DNA of 21,223 nucleotides from Pseudomonadota bacterium. Its GTDB lineage: Bacteria; Myxococcota; Myxococcia; Myxococcales; Anaeromyxobacteraceae. The notes beneath the pieces are model-generated. The model saw nothing but the letters and a program-made list of their open reading frames with translations, searched no databases and was not told the DNA's origin. The stretch spans positions 1-21,223 of the forward strand of contig JAEYZK010000162.1 in assembly GCA_023428085.1 (NCBI GenBank), in the 5' to 3' direction. Position 1 is the first letter of the stretch. Each line of letters opens with the position of its first letter. Of this stretch, positions 1 to 6,412 are shown piece after piece. The translations under genes were made by a program, and so were the position numbers.

Positions 1-1
1 G

Positions 2-439
2 CCCGCGTCTGCCGCGCACCCGCGCGCCGTCACCCGGCCCGCTCCGGCGGGCCCCGCTCCCGCTCCGGCGCCTGCACCCACCGCCGCGCCGGCCGCCTTC
101 GCGAACCGTGCCTCCGTCGCCGCGACGCAGGCGCAGCCCGCCTCGGCGGCGCCCTCCGGTCCGTCCGCGCCCCTGCTGATGGACATCGACGAGGAGGAGC
201 CCATCACCGGCGAGCTCACGGGCGAGCTCGAGCTGCCCGCACAGGGCGGCGCCTCCCCGCCGTCGCGCGCCGAGCAGGCCGTCCTCGCCGCGATCGAGCG
301 CCTGGCCGAGGGCGGCCGGGCCGAGCCGGAGACGCTGAAGCCGACGCAGGCCATGGCGGTCGTGATCCGCCTGCTGATCCGGAAGGGCATCCTCACCGAG
401 CGCGAGATCCTGGACGCGCTGGGGATCCGCGGAGAGTAG
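2..439 (+). CDS. Hypothetical protein, C-terminal part (5' end outside window)
   Basis: The frame is open from the window's left edge to a TAG at 437-439, so this is the last 145 residues of a longer protein. The first ~60 residues visible are almost only Ala, Pro, Ser and Gly, as in a flexible linker. An acidic stretch follows (DIDEEEP, about residues 61-67), and then a compact helical end with the motif VVIRLLIRKGILTEREILDAL. Such a linker plus a small helical C-terminal domain is common in myxobacterial regulatory or secretion-associated proteins, but I do not recognise the family. The ATG at 179 is probably internal, because the reading frame and its composition continue upstream without a break. 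The gene ends two bases before the heptamer array. Confidence 0.6.
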   Translation, partial: PASAAHPRAVTRPAPAGPAPAPAPAPTAAPAAFANRASVAATQAQPASAAPSGPSAPLLMDIDEEEPITGELTGELELPAQGGASPPSRAEQAVLAAIERLAEGGRAEPETLKPTQAMAVVIRLLIRKGILTEREILDALGIRGE

Positions 440-442
440 GAT

Positions 443-540
443 CAGTTGTCAGTTGTCAGTTGTCAGTTGTCAGTTGTCAGTTGGCGGTTGGCGGTTGGCG
501 GTTGTCGGTTGGCGGTTGTCAGGTCTCGGTTCTCGGTCCG
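443..540. repeat. Tandem heptamer array, 14 units
   Basis: Fourteen consecutive 7-base units in perfect register. Units 1-5 are identical (CAGTTGT), unit 6 is CAGTTGG, units 7-11 are CGGTTGG or CGGTTGT, and units 12-14 are decayed (CAGGTCT, CGGTTCT, CGGTCCG). The array fills most of the gap between the upstream gene and the sirtuin. Its T/G-rich strand contrasts with the GC-rich surroundings. Two to three heptamer-like units in the opposite orientation (read on the minus strand as GGTTCAC, GGTTCAG) follow at about 551-568, just before the sirtuin start. It is analogous to the short tandem heptamer repeats of cyanobacteria, but no homology is claimed. Confidence 0.95.
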
Positions 541-571
541 GAGCCCTTCAACCCTGAACCGTGAACCTCCC

Positions 572-1390
572 ATGGAGCCCGCGCTTCGACAGATCCTCGA
601 GGGCGTCCAGCGCGCCGGCGGCCGGGTCCTGGCGCTGACGGGCGCCGGCATCTCGGCCGAGAGCGGGATCCCGACGTTCCGCGGGACCGAGGGATACTGG
701 GTCGTCGGCTCCCGGAACTACATGCCGCAGGAGATGGCGACCCGCGAGATGTTCGACCGCGCGCCCGAGGAGGTCTGGCGCTGGTACCTCTACCGGTTCG
801 GCGTCTGCCGCTTCGCGGAGCCGAACGCCGGCCACGCTGCGCTGGTGCGGCTCGAGGCGGCGCTCGGCGAGCGCTTCACGCTCGTCACCCAGAACATCGA
901 CGGCCTGCACCGGCGGGCCGGCGCGAGGAAGGTCCACTGCATCCACGGCGACGCCGCGTACGTGCGGTGCGCGGCGGAGTGCGGCGCGGGCCTCCTGGAC
1001 CTGCCCGCGTTCCCCGCGCGCGGCAAGGACGACCCCCTCACCGCGCAGGACCGCGCCCGGCTCACGTGCGCGCGCTGCGGCGACTGGCTCCGGCCGCACG
1101 TGCTCTGGTTCGACGAGTGCTACGACGAGCCGTACTACCGGATGGAGAGCGCGCTGCGCGCGGCGGAGGAGGCGGACCTCCTGCTCGTCGTGGGCACGAG
1201 CGGGGCGACCAACCTGCCCGCGCAGATCGGCCGGATCGCGTTCCGCAACGGCGCCGCCATCGTGGACGTCAACCCCGAGCCGAACCCGTTCGCGGAGCTC
1301 GCGGCGCGGGCGGAGCGCGGGTTCTTCGCGCGCGGGAGCGCCTGCGAACGTCTCCCGGAGATCGCGGCCGCGCTCGGCGCCGCGCCCTGA
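572..1390 (+). CDS. cobB: Sir2-family NAD-dependent protein deacylase
   Basis: A 272-residue sirtuin that removes acyl groups from protein lysines using NAD+ in the cytoplasm. All core motifs are present: GAGISAESGIPTFRG (about 24-38) for NAD, TQNIDGLH (106-113), catalytic His125 in HCIHGD, four zinc cysteines C133, C137, C166 and C169, and GTSG plus a VDVNPEP segment for the C-terminal NAD pocket. Tyr72 and Arg75 form the YxxR pair that in class III sirtuins (E. coli CobB, SIRT5) binds acidic acyl groups, so desuccinylase or demalonylase activity is plausible. The start at 572 is chosen because an in-frame ATG at 446 would translate the heptamer repeat into a low-complexity N-terminus. No clear Shine-Dalgarno is seen at 572. 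Confidence 0.93.
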   Translation: MEPALRQILEGVQRAGGRVLALTGAGISAESGIPTFRGTEGYWVVGSRNYMPQEMATREMFDRAPEEVWRWYLYRFGVCRFAEPNAGHAALVRLEAALGERFTLVTQNIDGLHRRAGARKVHCIHGDAAYVRCAAECGAGLLDLPAFPARGKDDPLTAQDRARLTCARCGDWLRPHVLWFDECYDEPYYRMESALRAAEEADLLLVVGTSGATNLPAQIGRIAFRNGAAIVDVNPEPNPFAELAARAERGFFARGSACERLPEIAAALGAAP

Positions 1391-1478
1391 ACCCGGGTTC
1401 GGGGTCACGGGCACCCGACCTCCGCGGGGCGCGCCGCGCGGGCCGTCGGCGGTTACACGTCTGCGGAAGGAGCCGACC

Positions 1479-2015
1479 GTGAACGACGCCGTGCCGGGGA
1501 TCCGCCTCGAGACGCTCACCGCCCAGGACGCCCTGGACCTCGCGATCCTGATCGAAGAGGAGGCCCACGAGCGGTACCTCGCCCTCGCCAGGTTCGTGGG
1601 CGGCCGCTACGCCGGCGACGCGGCAGACATGTTCCGGCTCATGGCCGCCAACGAGGCGAAGCACGGCGCGCAGCTCTCCGCGCGCCGCCAGCAGCTCTTC
1701 CGCGACGCGCCGCGGACGGTGACGCGGGACATGCTCTACGAGGTCGAGGCGCCGGATCTCGGCGCCCCGCGCGTCTTCATGTCCGCGCGCCAGGCGATGG
1801 AGGTCGCGCTCCGCTCCGAGCAGAAGGCGCGCGACTTCTTCGAGCAGGCGCTCCCGCACGTGCGGGATCCCGACGTGCGCGCGCTCTTCACCGAGCTGCG
1901 CGACGAGGAGATCGAGCACGCGGCGTTCGTGCAGGCGCGCCTCGAGAAGCTCCCGCCCGGCCCCGACGTCGAGGAGGACGAGGCCGACGAGCCGGGGACG
2001 GATCCGGGGAACTGA
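1479..2015 (+). CDS. Ferritin-like diiron protein (rubrerythrin-type)
   Basis: A 178-residue four-helix protein of the ferritin/rubrerythrin superfamily. The iron-ligand pattern is visible twice: E27/E28 followed by E59-x-x-H62 (NEAKHG), and E114 followed by E144-x-x-H147 (EEIEHA). This matches a two-fold helix-pair diiron site. There is no C-terminal rubredoxin domain with CxxC motifs, so it is a bare ferritin-like domain with an acidic tail (EEDEADEPG). Likely roles are peroxide reduction or iron handling, inferred from the family. It starts with GTG at 1479, preceded by a good Shine-Dalgarno (GGAAGGAG, 1465-1472). It ends only 12 bases from the convergent aldo/keto reductase. Confidence 0.85.
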   Translation: MNDAVPGIRLETLTAQDALDLAILIEEEAHERYLALARFVGGRYAGDAADMFRLMAANEAKHGAQLSARRQQLFRDAPRTVTRDMLYEVEAPDLGAPRVFMSARQAMEVALRSEQKARDFFEQALPHVRDPDVRALFTELRDEEIEHAAFVQARLEKLPPGPDVEEDEADEPGTDPGN

Positions 2016-2027
2016 CCCCGTCTCCGC

Positions 2028-3023
2028 TCACGGCCGCTTCGCCGGGCTCACCGTCCGCTTCGGATCGCGGATCACCGCGCCGCCGAGGATCTCGTCGATG
2101 CGCTTCAGGATCGCGGGGTCGAGCTTCACCCCCGCGGCCTTCACGTTGTCCTTCACCTGCTCGGGCCGCGACGCGCCGACGATGGCCGACGAGACGTTCC
2201 GGTTCTGGAGCACCCAGGCGATCGCGAGCTGGGCCATCGTCAACCCGGCCTCCTGCGCGACCGGCTTCAGCTTCTGGACGCGGCCGAGCACGTCGTCGCT
2301 CATGAAGCCGGCGATGAACTGCGCGCCCGTGGGATCGGTCGCGCGGCTCCCCTGCGGCGGCGGCTGGCCGGGGAGGTACTTGCCGGTGAGCACGCCCTGA
2401 GCGATCGGCGACCAGACGATCTGCCCGATGCCGGCCTTCTCGCTCGCGGGGACGACCTCCTCCTCGATCACCCGCCAGAGCATCGAGTACTGCGGCTGGT
2501 TGCTCGCGAACGGGATCCGGAGCTCGCGCGCGAGCGCCGCGCCCTTCGCGATCTGCTCCGCGGTCCACTCCGAGACCCCCACGTAGAGGACCTTGCCCTG
2601 GCGCACGAGGTCCGCGAACGCGGTCATCGTCTCCTCGAGCGGCGTCTCGTGATCGAAGCGGTGCGCCTGGTACAGGTCCACGTAGTCGGTCCGCAGGCGC
2701 CGCAGGCTGCCGTGGATCGACTCGAAGACGTGCTTGCGCGAGAGCCCGCGGTCGTTCTTGCCCGGGCCGGTGGGCCAGTAGACCTTCGTGAAGATCTCGA
2801 GCCCCTCGCGCCGCTGGCCGGCGAGGGCCTCCCCCAGGACCTCCTCCGCGCGCGTGGCCGCGTACACGTCCGCGGTGTCGAAGGTGGTGATGCCCTCGTC
2901 GAGCGCGGCCTTCACGCAGGCGAAGGCGGCGTCCTTCTCGACCTGGGAGCCGTGGGTGAGCCAGTTGCCGTAGGAGATCTCGCTGACGACGAGGCCGCTC
3001 TGGCCGAGGTGCCGGAAGTGCAT
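2028..3023 (-). CDS. Aldo/keto reductase
   Basis: A 331-residue NADPH-dependent carbonyl reductase with a TIM-barrel fold. The catalytic tetrad is Asp49, Tyr54 (FDTADVY), Lys80 (IFTKV) and His121 (LYQAH). Cofactor-loop sequences GVSEW, NQPQYSMLWR and SPIAQGVLTGKY place it near the AKR6/AKR14 group (Kv-channel beta-subunit-like and YghZ-like enzymes). The substrate is unknown. The ATG at 3023 follows a GAGGA Shine-Dalgarno, and the protein begins with the family-typical MHFRHLGQSG. The frame stays open further upstream, but that sequence is unlike the family. It is divergent from the cyclophilin gene across a 154-base gap containing an inverted repeat. Confidence 0.93.
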   Translation of the reverse strand: MHFRHLGQSGLVVSEISYGNWLTHGSQVEKDAAFACVKAALDEGITTFDTADVYAATRAEEVLGEALAGQRREGLEIFTKVYWPTGPGKNDRGLSRKHVFESIHGSLRRLRTDYVDLYQAHRFDHETPLEETMTAFADLVRQGKVLYVGVSEWTAEQIAKGAALARELRIPFASNQPQYSMLWRVIEEEVVPASEKAGIGQIVWSPIAQGVLTGKYLPGQPPPQGSRATDPTGAQFIAGFMSDDVLGRVQKLKPVAQEAGLTMAQLAIAWVLQNRNVSSAIVGASRPEQVKDNVKAAGVKLDPAILKRIDEILGGAVIRDPKRTVSPAKRP

Positions 3024-3090
3024 GGCCGGTCCTCTAACACAGCGCGCCGGGGCCGCAGCGGTTTCGGAGGTGCCCCCGGAAGGTCGGAGC

Positions 3091-3126
3091 CCGGAGAGCG
3101 GTCTGGCGAGCCTGCGCGCTCTCCGG
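3091..3126. repeat. 10-bp perfect inverted repeat in divergent promoter region
   Basis: CCGGAGAGCG at 3091-3100 pairs exactly with CGCTCTCCGG at 3117-3126, with a 16-base spacer. It lies in the gap between the divergent aldo/keto reductase and cyclophilin genes. It could be a regulator-binding site or a hairpin in the leader of either gene. Confidence 0.6.
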
Positions 3127-3163
3127 AGGCGCTTTCCGTCTGGCGGGGGCGCGGGGCCACGGC

Positions 3164-3169
3164 TAGCAT
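3164..3169 (+). promoter_or_regulatory. -10-like element, leaderless arrangement, cyclophilin gene
   Basis: TAGCAT ends 8 bases before the ATG at 3178, and there is no Shine-Dalgarno between them. Transcription would start at or near the A of the start codon. No convincing -35 is seen. Confidence 0.45.
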
Positions 3170-3177
3170 CCTCCGCC

Positions 3178-3897
3178 ATGAAGACCTCGATCCTCGTCGC
3201 CGCCGCGCTCGCGGCCCTCACGACCGCCGCGCCCGCTTCCGCCGCCGACCCGAAGCCCGCCGCCGCGAAGAAGCCCACGGCGGCTGCCGCCGCGTCCGGC
3301 AAGGACCTCTACGCGCTCTTCGAGACCTCGCGCGGGAAGATCGGCGTGAAGCTCCTCCCCGGCGAGGCGCCGAAGACGGTGGCCAACTTCGTCGAGCTCG
3401 CGACCGCGAAGAAGGAGTTCACCGACCCGCTCACGAAGAAGGCGCGGAAGGGCCCCTACTTCGACGGCCTGCTCTTCCACCGGGTGATCCCGGGGTTCAT
3501 GATCCAGGGCGGCGATCCCGCGACCCGCGACGCGCCCTTCGGCGCGACGTCGGCGGCGGGCCTGCCCTTCGGCGTCTCCGGCCCGGGGTACCAGTTCGCG
3601 GACGAGCTCCCGAAGCCGGGGACGATCCTGTTCGACAAGCCGTGCGTGCTGGCGATGGCCAACGCCGGCCCGAACACGAACGGCTCGCAGTTCTTCATCA
3701 CCGAGGGGTTCGGCGCGCAGGTCCCGCAGCTCGAGCCCGCCGCCTGCGATCGCTCTCCGCAGGGCGTCTGCGGGTACACGCGCTTCGGCCAGGGCGTCTG
3801 CGGGTGCGAGCGGGTGGGCGAGATCGCCCGCGGCGGGAACGCGCAGACGCGGCTCGTGAAGGTGACGATCACGAGCACGCCGCCGACGTGCAAGTGA
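3178..3897 (+). CDS. Periplasmic cyclophilin-type peptidyl-prolyl cis-trans isomerase
   Basis: A 239-residue cyclophilin that catalyses prolyl isomerisation in protein folding. Residues 1-22 are a signal peptide (MKT, hydrophobic core, cleavage after ASA), followed by an Ala/Lys/Pro linker and the cyclophilin domain from about residue 41. The active-site region FHRVIPGFMIQGGDP and the core NTNGSQFFITEG are intact. In place of the usual loop before the conserved Phe-Gly there is a Cys-rich insert (C190, C198, C208, C210). It contains a tandem decapeptide, QGVCGYTRFG then QGVCGCERVG (residues 195-214), encoded by 16-base direct repeats at 3760-3775 and 3790-3805. Cysteines in an exported protein suggest disulfides or metal binding. 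The start is supported by the signal peptide. Confidence 0.9.
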   Translation: MKTSILVAAALAALTTAAPASAADPKPAAAKKPTAAAAASGKDLYALFETSRGKIGVKLLPGEAPKTVANFVELATAKKEFTDPLTKKARKGPYFDGLLFHRVIPGFMIQGGDPATRDAPFGATSAAGLPFGVSGPGYQFADELPKPGTILFDKPCVLAMANAGPNTNGSQFFITEGFGAQVPQLEPAACDRSPQGVCGYTRFGQGVCGCERVGEIARGGNAQTRLVKVTITSTPPTCK

Positions 3898-3962
3898 CCG
3901 GCGGCCCCCCGCCGCGCCGCAGGCGCCCACGCGGCCCCGAGCTGTGGCATCCTCCGGCCGCC

Positions 3963-4568
3963 GTGTCCGACCGCCGCGCCTCCTCCGATCCGCTCCGCTT
4001 CGACGCCGCCTACTACCAGCGCTACTACCACGCCCGCGAGCGCACCCACACGCCGCGTGAGATCGCGCGGCTCGTCGCCGGCGTGTGCGGCCTCGCAGCG
4101 TGGCTCGGCGCGGAGCTCCGCGCGGTGCTCGACGTGGGCGCCGGGACGGGGATCTGGCGCGGGCCGCTGCTGCGGCGGCTCCCGGGCGTCCGGTACCGCT
4201 CGATCGACGTCTCCCCGTACGCGTGCGCGCGGTACGGGCACGAGCAGCGGGACATCGCGCGCTGGCGCGCCCGCGAGCGGTTCGACCTCGTCGTCTGCCA
4301 CAGCGTGCTGCAGTACCTGCCCGACCGGGAGGCCGAGCGCGCCCTGCGCAACCTCGGCGCGATGTGCCGCGGCGTGCTCTACCTCGAGGCGATCACCCGC
4401 GAGGACCTCGCGGTGCTCGACCGCGCCCGCACCGACATGACGGCGCACCTGCGCCCGGCGCGCTGGTACCGGACCCGCCTCGCCCGCGACTTCGAGCAGA
4501 TCGGCGGGGGTCTCTGGGCCGCGCGGCGCGGACCGGTGCGGCTCTACGCCCTGGAGCGGCCGGGCTGA
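3963..4568 (+). CDS. Class I SAM-dependent methyltransferase
   Basis: About 201 residues with a Rossmann-type methyltransferase core. Motif I, DVGAGTGIW (residues 57-65), binds S-adenosylmethionine. SIDVSPYAC supplies the acidic end of strand 2, and FDLVVCHSVLQYLPD is the motif IV-V region. The N-terminus (RFDAAYYQRYYH) resembles the lead-in of small-molecule methyltransferases, but the substrate cannot be told. The GTG at 3963 is the likeliest start, though no Shine-Dalgarno is visible and the frame remains open upstream through the cyclophilin gene; confidence in the start is modest. It sits 65 bases after the cyclophilin gene and converges on the RNase HI gene with 13 bases between stops. 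Confidence 0.85.
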   Translation: MSDRRASSDPLRFDAAYYQRYYHARERTHTPREIARLVAGVCGLAAWLGAELRAVLDVGAGTGIWRGPLLRRLPGVRYRSIDVSPYACARYGHEQRDIARWRARERFDLVVCHSVLQYLPDREAERALRNLGAMCRGVLYLEAITREDLAVLDRARTDMTAHLRPARWYRTRLARDFEQIGGGLWAARRGPVRLYALERPG

Positions 4569-4581
4569 GCGGCGGGCGCGC

Positions 4582-5115
4582 TCACCCCGCCGCGCGCAGG
4601 AACCCCTCCGCTCTCAGCGCCGCCAGGACGTCCTCCTCGCGCGGCCCCGCGACGCCGCGCGCCGCGGCCTGCGCGAGGCCGTCCACCACCTCGTTCACGG
4701 CGTGGCCGGCGTGGCCGCGGACCCAGGCGTACCGGACGCCGGCCGCCTGGCCGCGCGCGTCGATCGCCTCGATGAGGTCGCGGTTCAGGACCGGCTCGCC
4801 GGCGGCGGTGCGCCAGCCCTTCTTGCGCCAGCCGTGGATCCACTTCGAGAGCGCGTTGACGAGGTACTGCGAGTCGGAGACCACCTCGACGCCCTCGCCG
4901 TCGGGGAGCCCCGTGAGCGCCTCGAGGACGGCGCGCAGCTCCATCCGGTTGTTGGTGACCGCGTGCGGGCCGTCGGTGACCCAGCGCGTGCCGCCGAAGC
5001 GGACCGCGGGGCGCGCGCGATCGAGCACCACGAAGCCGGTTCCGCCGGGACCGCCGGGGTTCACGAGCGCGGAGCCGTCGGAGAAGACGAGGAAGCGGGC
5101 GGAGGCAGGGGGCAT
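4582..5115 (-). CDS. rnhA: Ribonuclease HI family protein
   Basis: A 177-residue RNase H, which cuts the RNA strand of RNA-DNA hybrids. The metal-binding acidic residues are all present: Asp13 (FSDGSALVNPGG), Glu59 (NNRMEL), Asp81 (VSDSQYL) and Asp145 (NEVVDGLA). His135 lies in WVRGHAGH, and the basic handle-like segment KWIHGWRKKGW occupies about 91-101. It is slightly longer than E. coli RNase HI because of a C-terminal helical tail (about 152-177). The ATG at 5115 has no Shine-Dalgarno; a -10-like TAGGTT ends nine bases before it. It follows the DoxX gene in the same direction after 59 bases. Confidence 0.92.
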   Translation of the reverse strand: MPPASARFLVFSDGSALVNPGGPGGTGFVVLDRARPAVRFGGTRWVTDGPHAVTNNRMELRAVLEALTGLPDGEGVEVVSDSQYLVNALSKWIHGWRKKGWRTAAGEPVLNRDLIEAIDARGQAAGVRYAWVRGHAGHAVNEVVDGLAQAAARGVAGPREEDVLAALRAEGFLRAAG

Positions 5116-5124
5116 GGGCCCGGC

Positions 5125-5130
5125 AACCTA
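5125..5130 (-). promoter_or_regulatory. -10-like element, near-leaderless arrangement, RNase HI gene
   Basis: Read on the minus strand, TAGGTT ends 9 bases upstream of the ATG at 5115. No Shine-Dalgarno lies between. Confidence 0.35.
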
Positions 5131-5174
5131 CCCGAGGACCCTGACGCCTGACTCCCGCCGCCCGCTGCGCCGCG

Positions 5175-5618
5175 TCAGGCCGAGAGCCGCTGCGGGCCGC
5201 CCGACGCCCGCTCCGACCCCGGCGCGGACCGGCCCAGCAGCGCGTCCACCGCGTACCGCCCACCGCCGCTGCACGCGATGGAGAGGAACGCGAAGGCGTA
5301 GAGGAGCGCGGGCTCGCCCTTGTTCACGGCCGGGAGGAGCTCCGCGCCGAGCTGCAGCTTCCAGTGGAACTGCACGTAGGCGACCGCCATCGTCCCGCTC
5401 GAGAGGAACGCGGCGAAGCGGGTCAGGAGGCCGGCGGCGACGAGGGCCCCGCAGACGAGCTCGATGACCCCGCCGATCCAGAGCTGCGAGCCGACCGGCG
5501 GCTGGAAGCCGCCCAGCACGCCGACGGTCTTCTGCAGGCCGTGGAACATGAACAGCAGCCCCGTGACGGCACGGAAGAGAGCGTAGGAGGGTTCGGCGAA
5601 GCGTTCCAGGAAGCGCAT
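5175..5618 (-). CDS. DoxX family membrane protein
   Basis: A 147-residue inner-membrane protein with four hydrophobic segments at roughly 12-29, 46-66, 70-86 and 104-118. The family signature GLLFMFHGLQK follows the first helix, and VIELVCGALVAAGLLTRFAAF covers the second helix pair. DoxX proteins are linked to quinone or thiol oxidation and to oxidative-stress complexes, but most members are uncharacterised. A Shine-Dalgarno GAGGAG lies six bases before the ATG at 5618. It is divergent from the DUF2461 gene across a 98-base gap. The C-terminal 30 residues are hydrophilic and probably cytoplasmic. Confidence 0.88.
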   Translation of the reverse strand: MRFLERFAEPSYALFRAVTGLLFMFHGLQKTVGVLGGFQPPVGSQLWIGGVIELVCGALVAAGLLTRFAAFLSSGTMAVAYVQFHWKLQLGAELLPAVNKGEPALLYAFAFLSIACSGGGRYAVDALLGRSAPGSERASGGPQRLSA

Positions 5619-5704
5619 CTTTCACTCCTCGTTGCGGTTGGTCGGATCCAGATGTCGGGCGGCGGCCTGGCGTTCACGTCCCTCACGGGCTTCACGCACC
5701 GCGC

Positions 5705-5710
5705 TAGACT
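5705..5710 (+). promoter_or_regulatory. -10-like element, leaderless arrangement, DUF2461 gene
   Basis: TAGACT ends 6 bases before the ATG at 5717, which is the classic spacing for transcription starting at the start codon. A weak -35 candidate, CTCACG (5682-5687), sits 17 bases upstream. Confidence 0.5.
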
Positions 5711-5716
5711 GCGTTC

Positions 5717-6403
5717 ATGGCGACACGGCCCTACTTCACCCCTGCCCTCTTCACCTTCCTCGCCGAGCTCCGGCTCCACAACGACCGCGAGTGGTTCGCG
5801 AAGAACCGCGAGCGGTACGTGCGCGACGTGCGCGATCCGATGCTCCGGTTCATCGCGGACTTCGCGCCGACGCTGAAGAAGCTCGCGCCGCGGCTCGTCG
5901 CCGACCCGCGGCCGGTGGGCGGCTCGATGTTCCGCATCAACCGCGACACGCGGTTCTCGGGCGACAAGTCGCCGTACAAGACCAACGTCGCGGCCCACTT
6001 CCGCCACGAGGCCGGCCGCGACGTCCACGGGCCGGCCTACTACCTGAGCCTCGACCCGGACGAGGTGGACGTCGGCGGCGGCGTCTGGCACCCCGAGCCG
6101 CAGGCGCTCCTCGCCATCCGCAGGGCCATCGTGGCGAAGCCCGCCGCGTGGAGGCGCGCGACCGGGGTGCCCGGCATGGCGAAGCTCGAGGTCTGGGGCG
6201 AGCGCCTGAAGCGCACGCCGCGCGGGCTTCCCGAGGATCACCCGCTCGACGAGCTCCTCCGCCGCAAGGACCTCGCGTGGGGGCTCACGCTCCGTGAGAA
6301 GGACGCGGTCTCGCCGCGTTTCCCGGAGCGGGTGGCGGAGGTCTACCGGGCGATGGTCCCGGCGATGAAGCTGCTCGCCGCGGGGGTGGGGCTGCCCTGG
6401 TGA
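5717..6403 (+). CDS. DUF2461 domain protein
   Basis: A 228-residue cytoplasmic protein of the DUF2461 (TIGR02453) family. The family landmarks HNDREWF (residues 21-27) and the stretch FRINRDTRFSGDKSPYKTN (72-90) are fully preserved, as is YYLSLDPDEVDVGGGVWHP around 108-125. No biochemical function is established for the family and I infer none. The protein starts right after a leaderless-type -10 and has no Shine-Dalgarno. It converges on the nucleotidyltransferase gene with nine bases between stop codons. Confidence 0.92.
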   Translation: MATRPYFTPALFTFLAELRLHNDREWFAKNRERYVRDVRDPMLRFIADFAPTLKKLAPRLVADPRPVGGSMFRINRDTRFSGDKSPYKTNVAAHFRHEAGRDVHGPAYYLSLDPDEVDVGGGVWHPEPQALLAIRRAIVAKPAAWRRATGVPGMAKLEVWGERLKRTPRGLPEDHPLDELLRRKDLAWGLTLREKDAVSPRFPERVAEVYRAMVPAMKLLAAGVGLPW

Positions 6404-6412
6404 CCGGGCTCC

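Noticed and set aside
443..540. CRISPR array
   Set aside because: The units are contiguous 7-mers with no spacers, and there are no cas genes.
446..571. Upstream ATG giving the sirtuin 42 extra residues
   Set aside because: The extension is a translation of the heptamer array and is unlike any sirtuin N-terminus.
1389..1400. 12-base palindrome GAACCCGGGTTC at the sirtuin stop codon
   Set aside because: Perfect but without a loop, so it is a poor hairpin. No second copy or operator context was seen.
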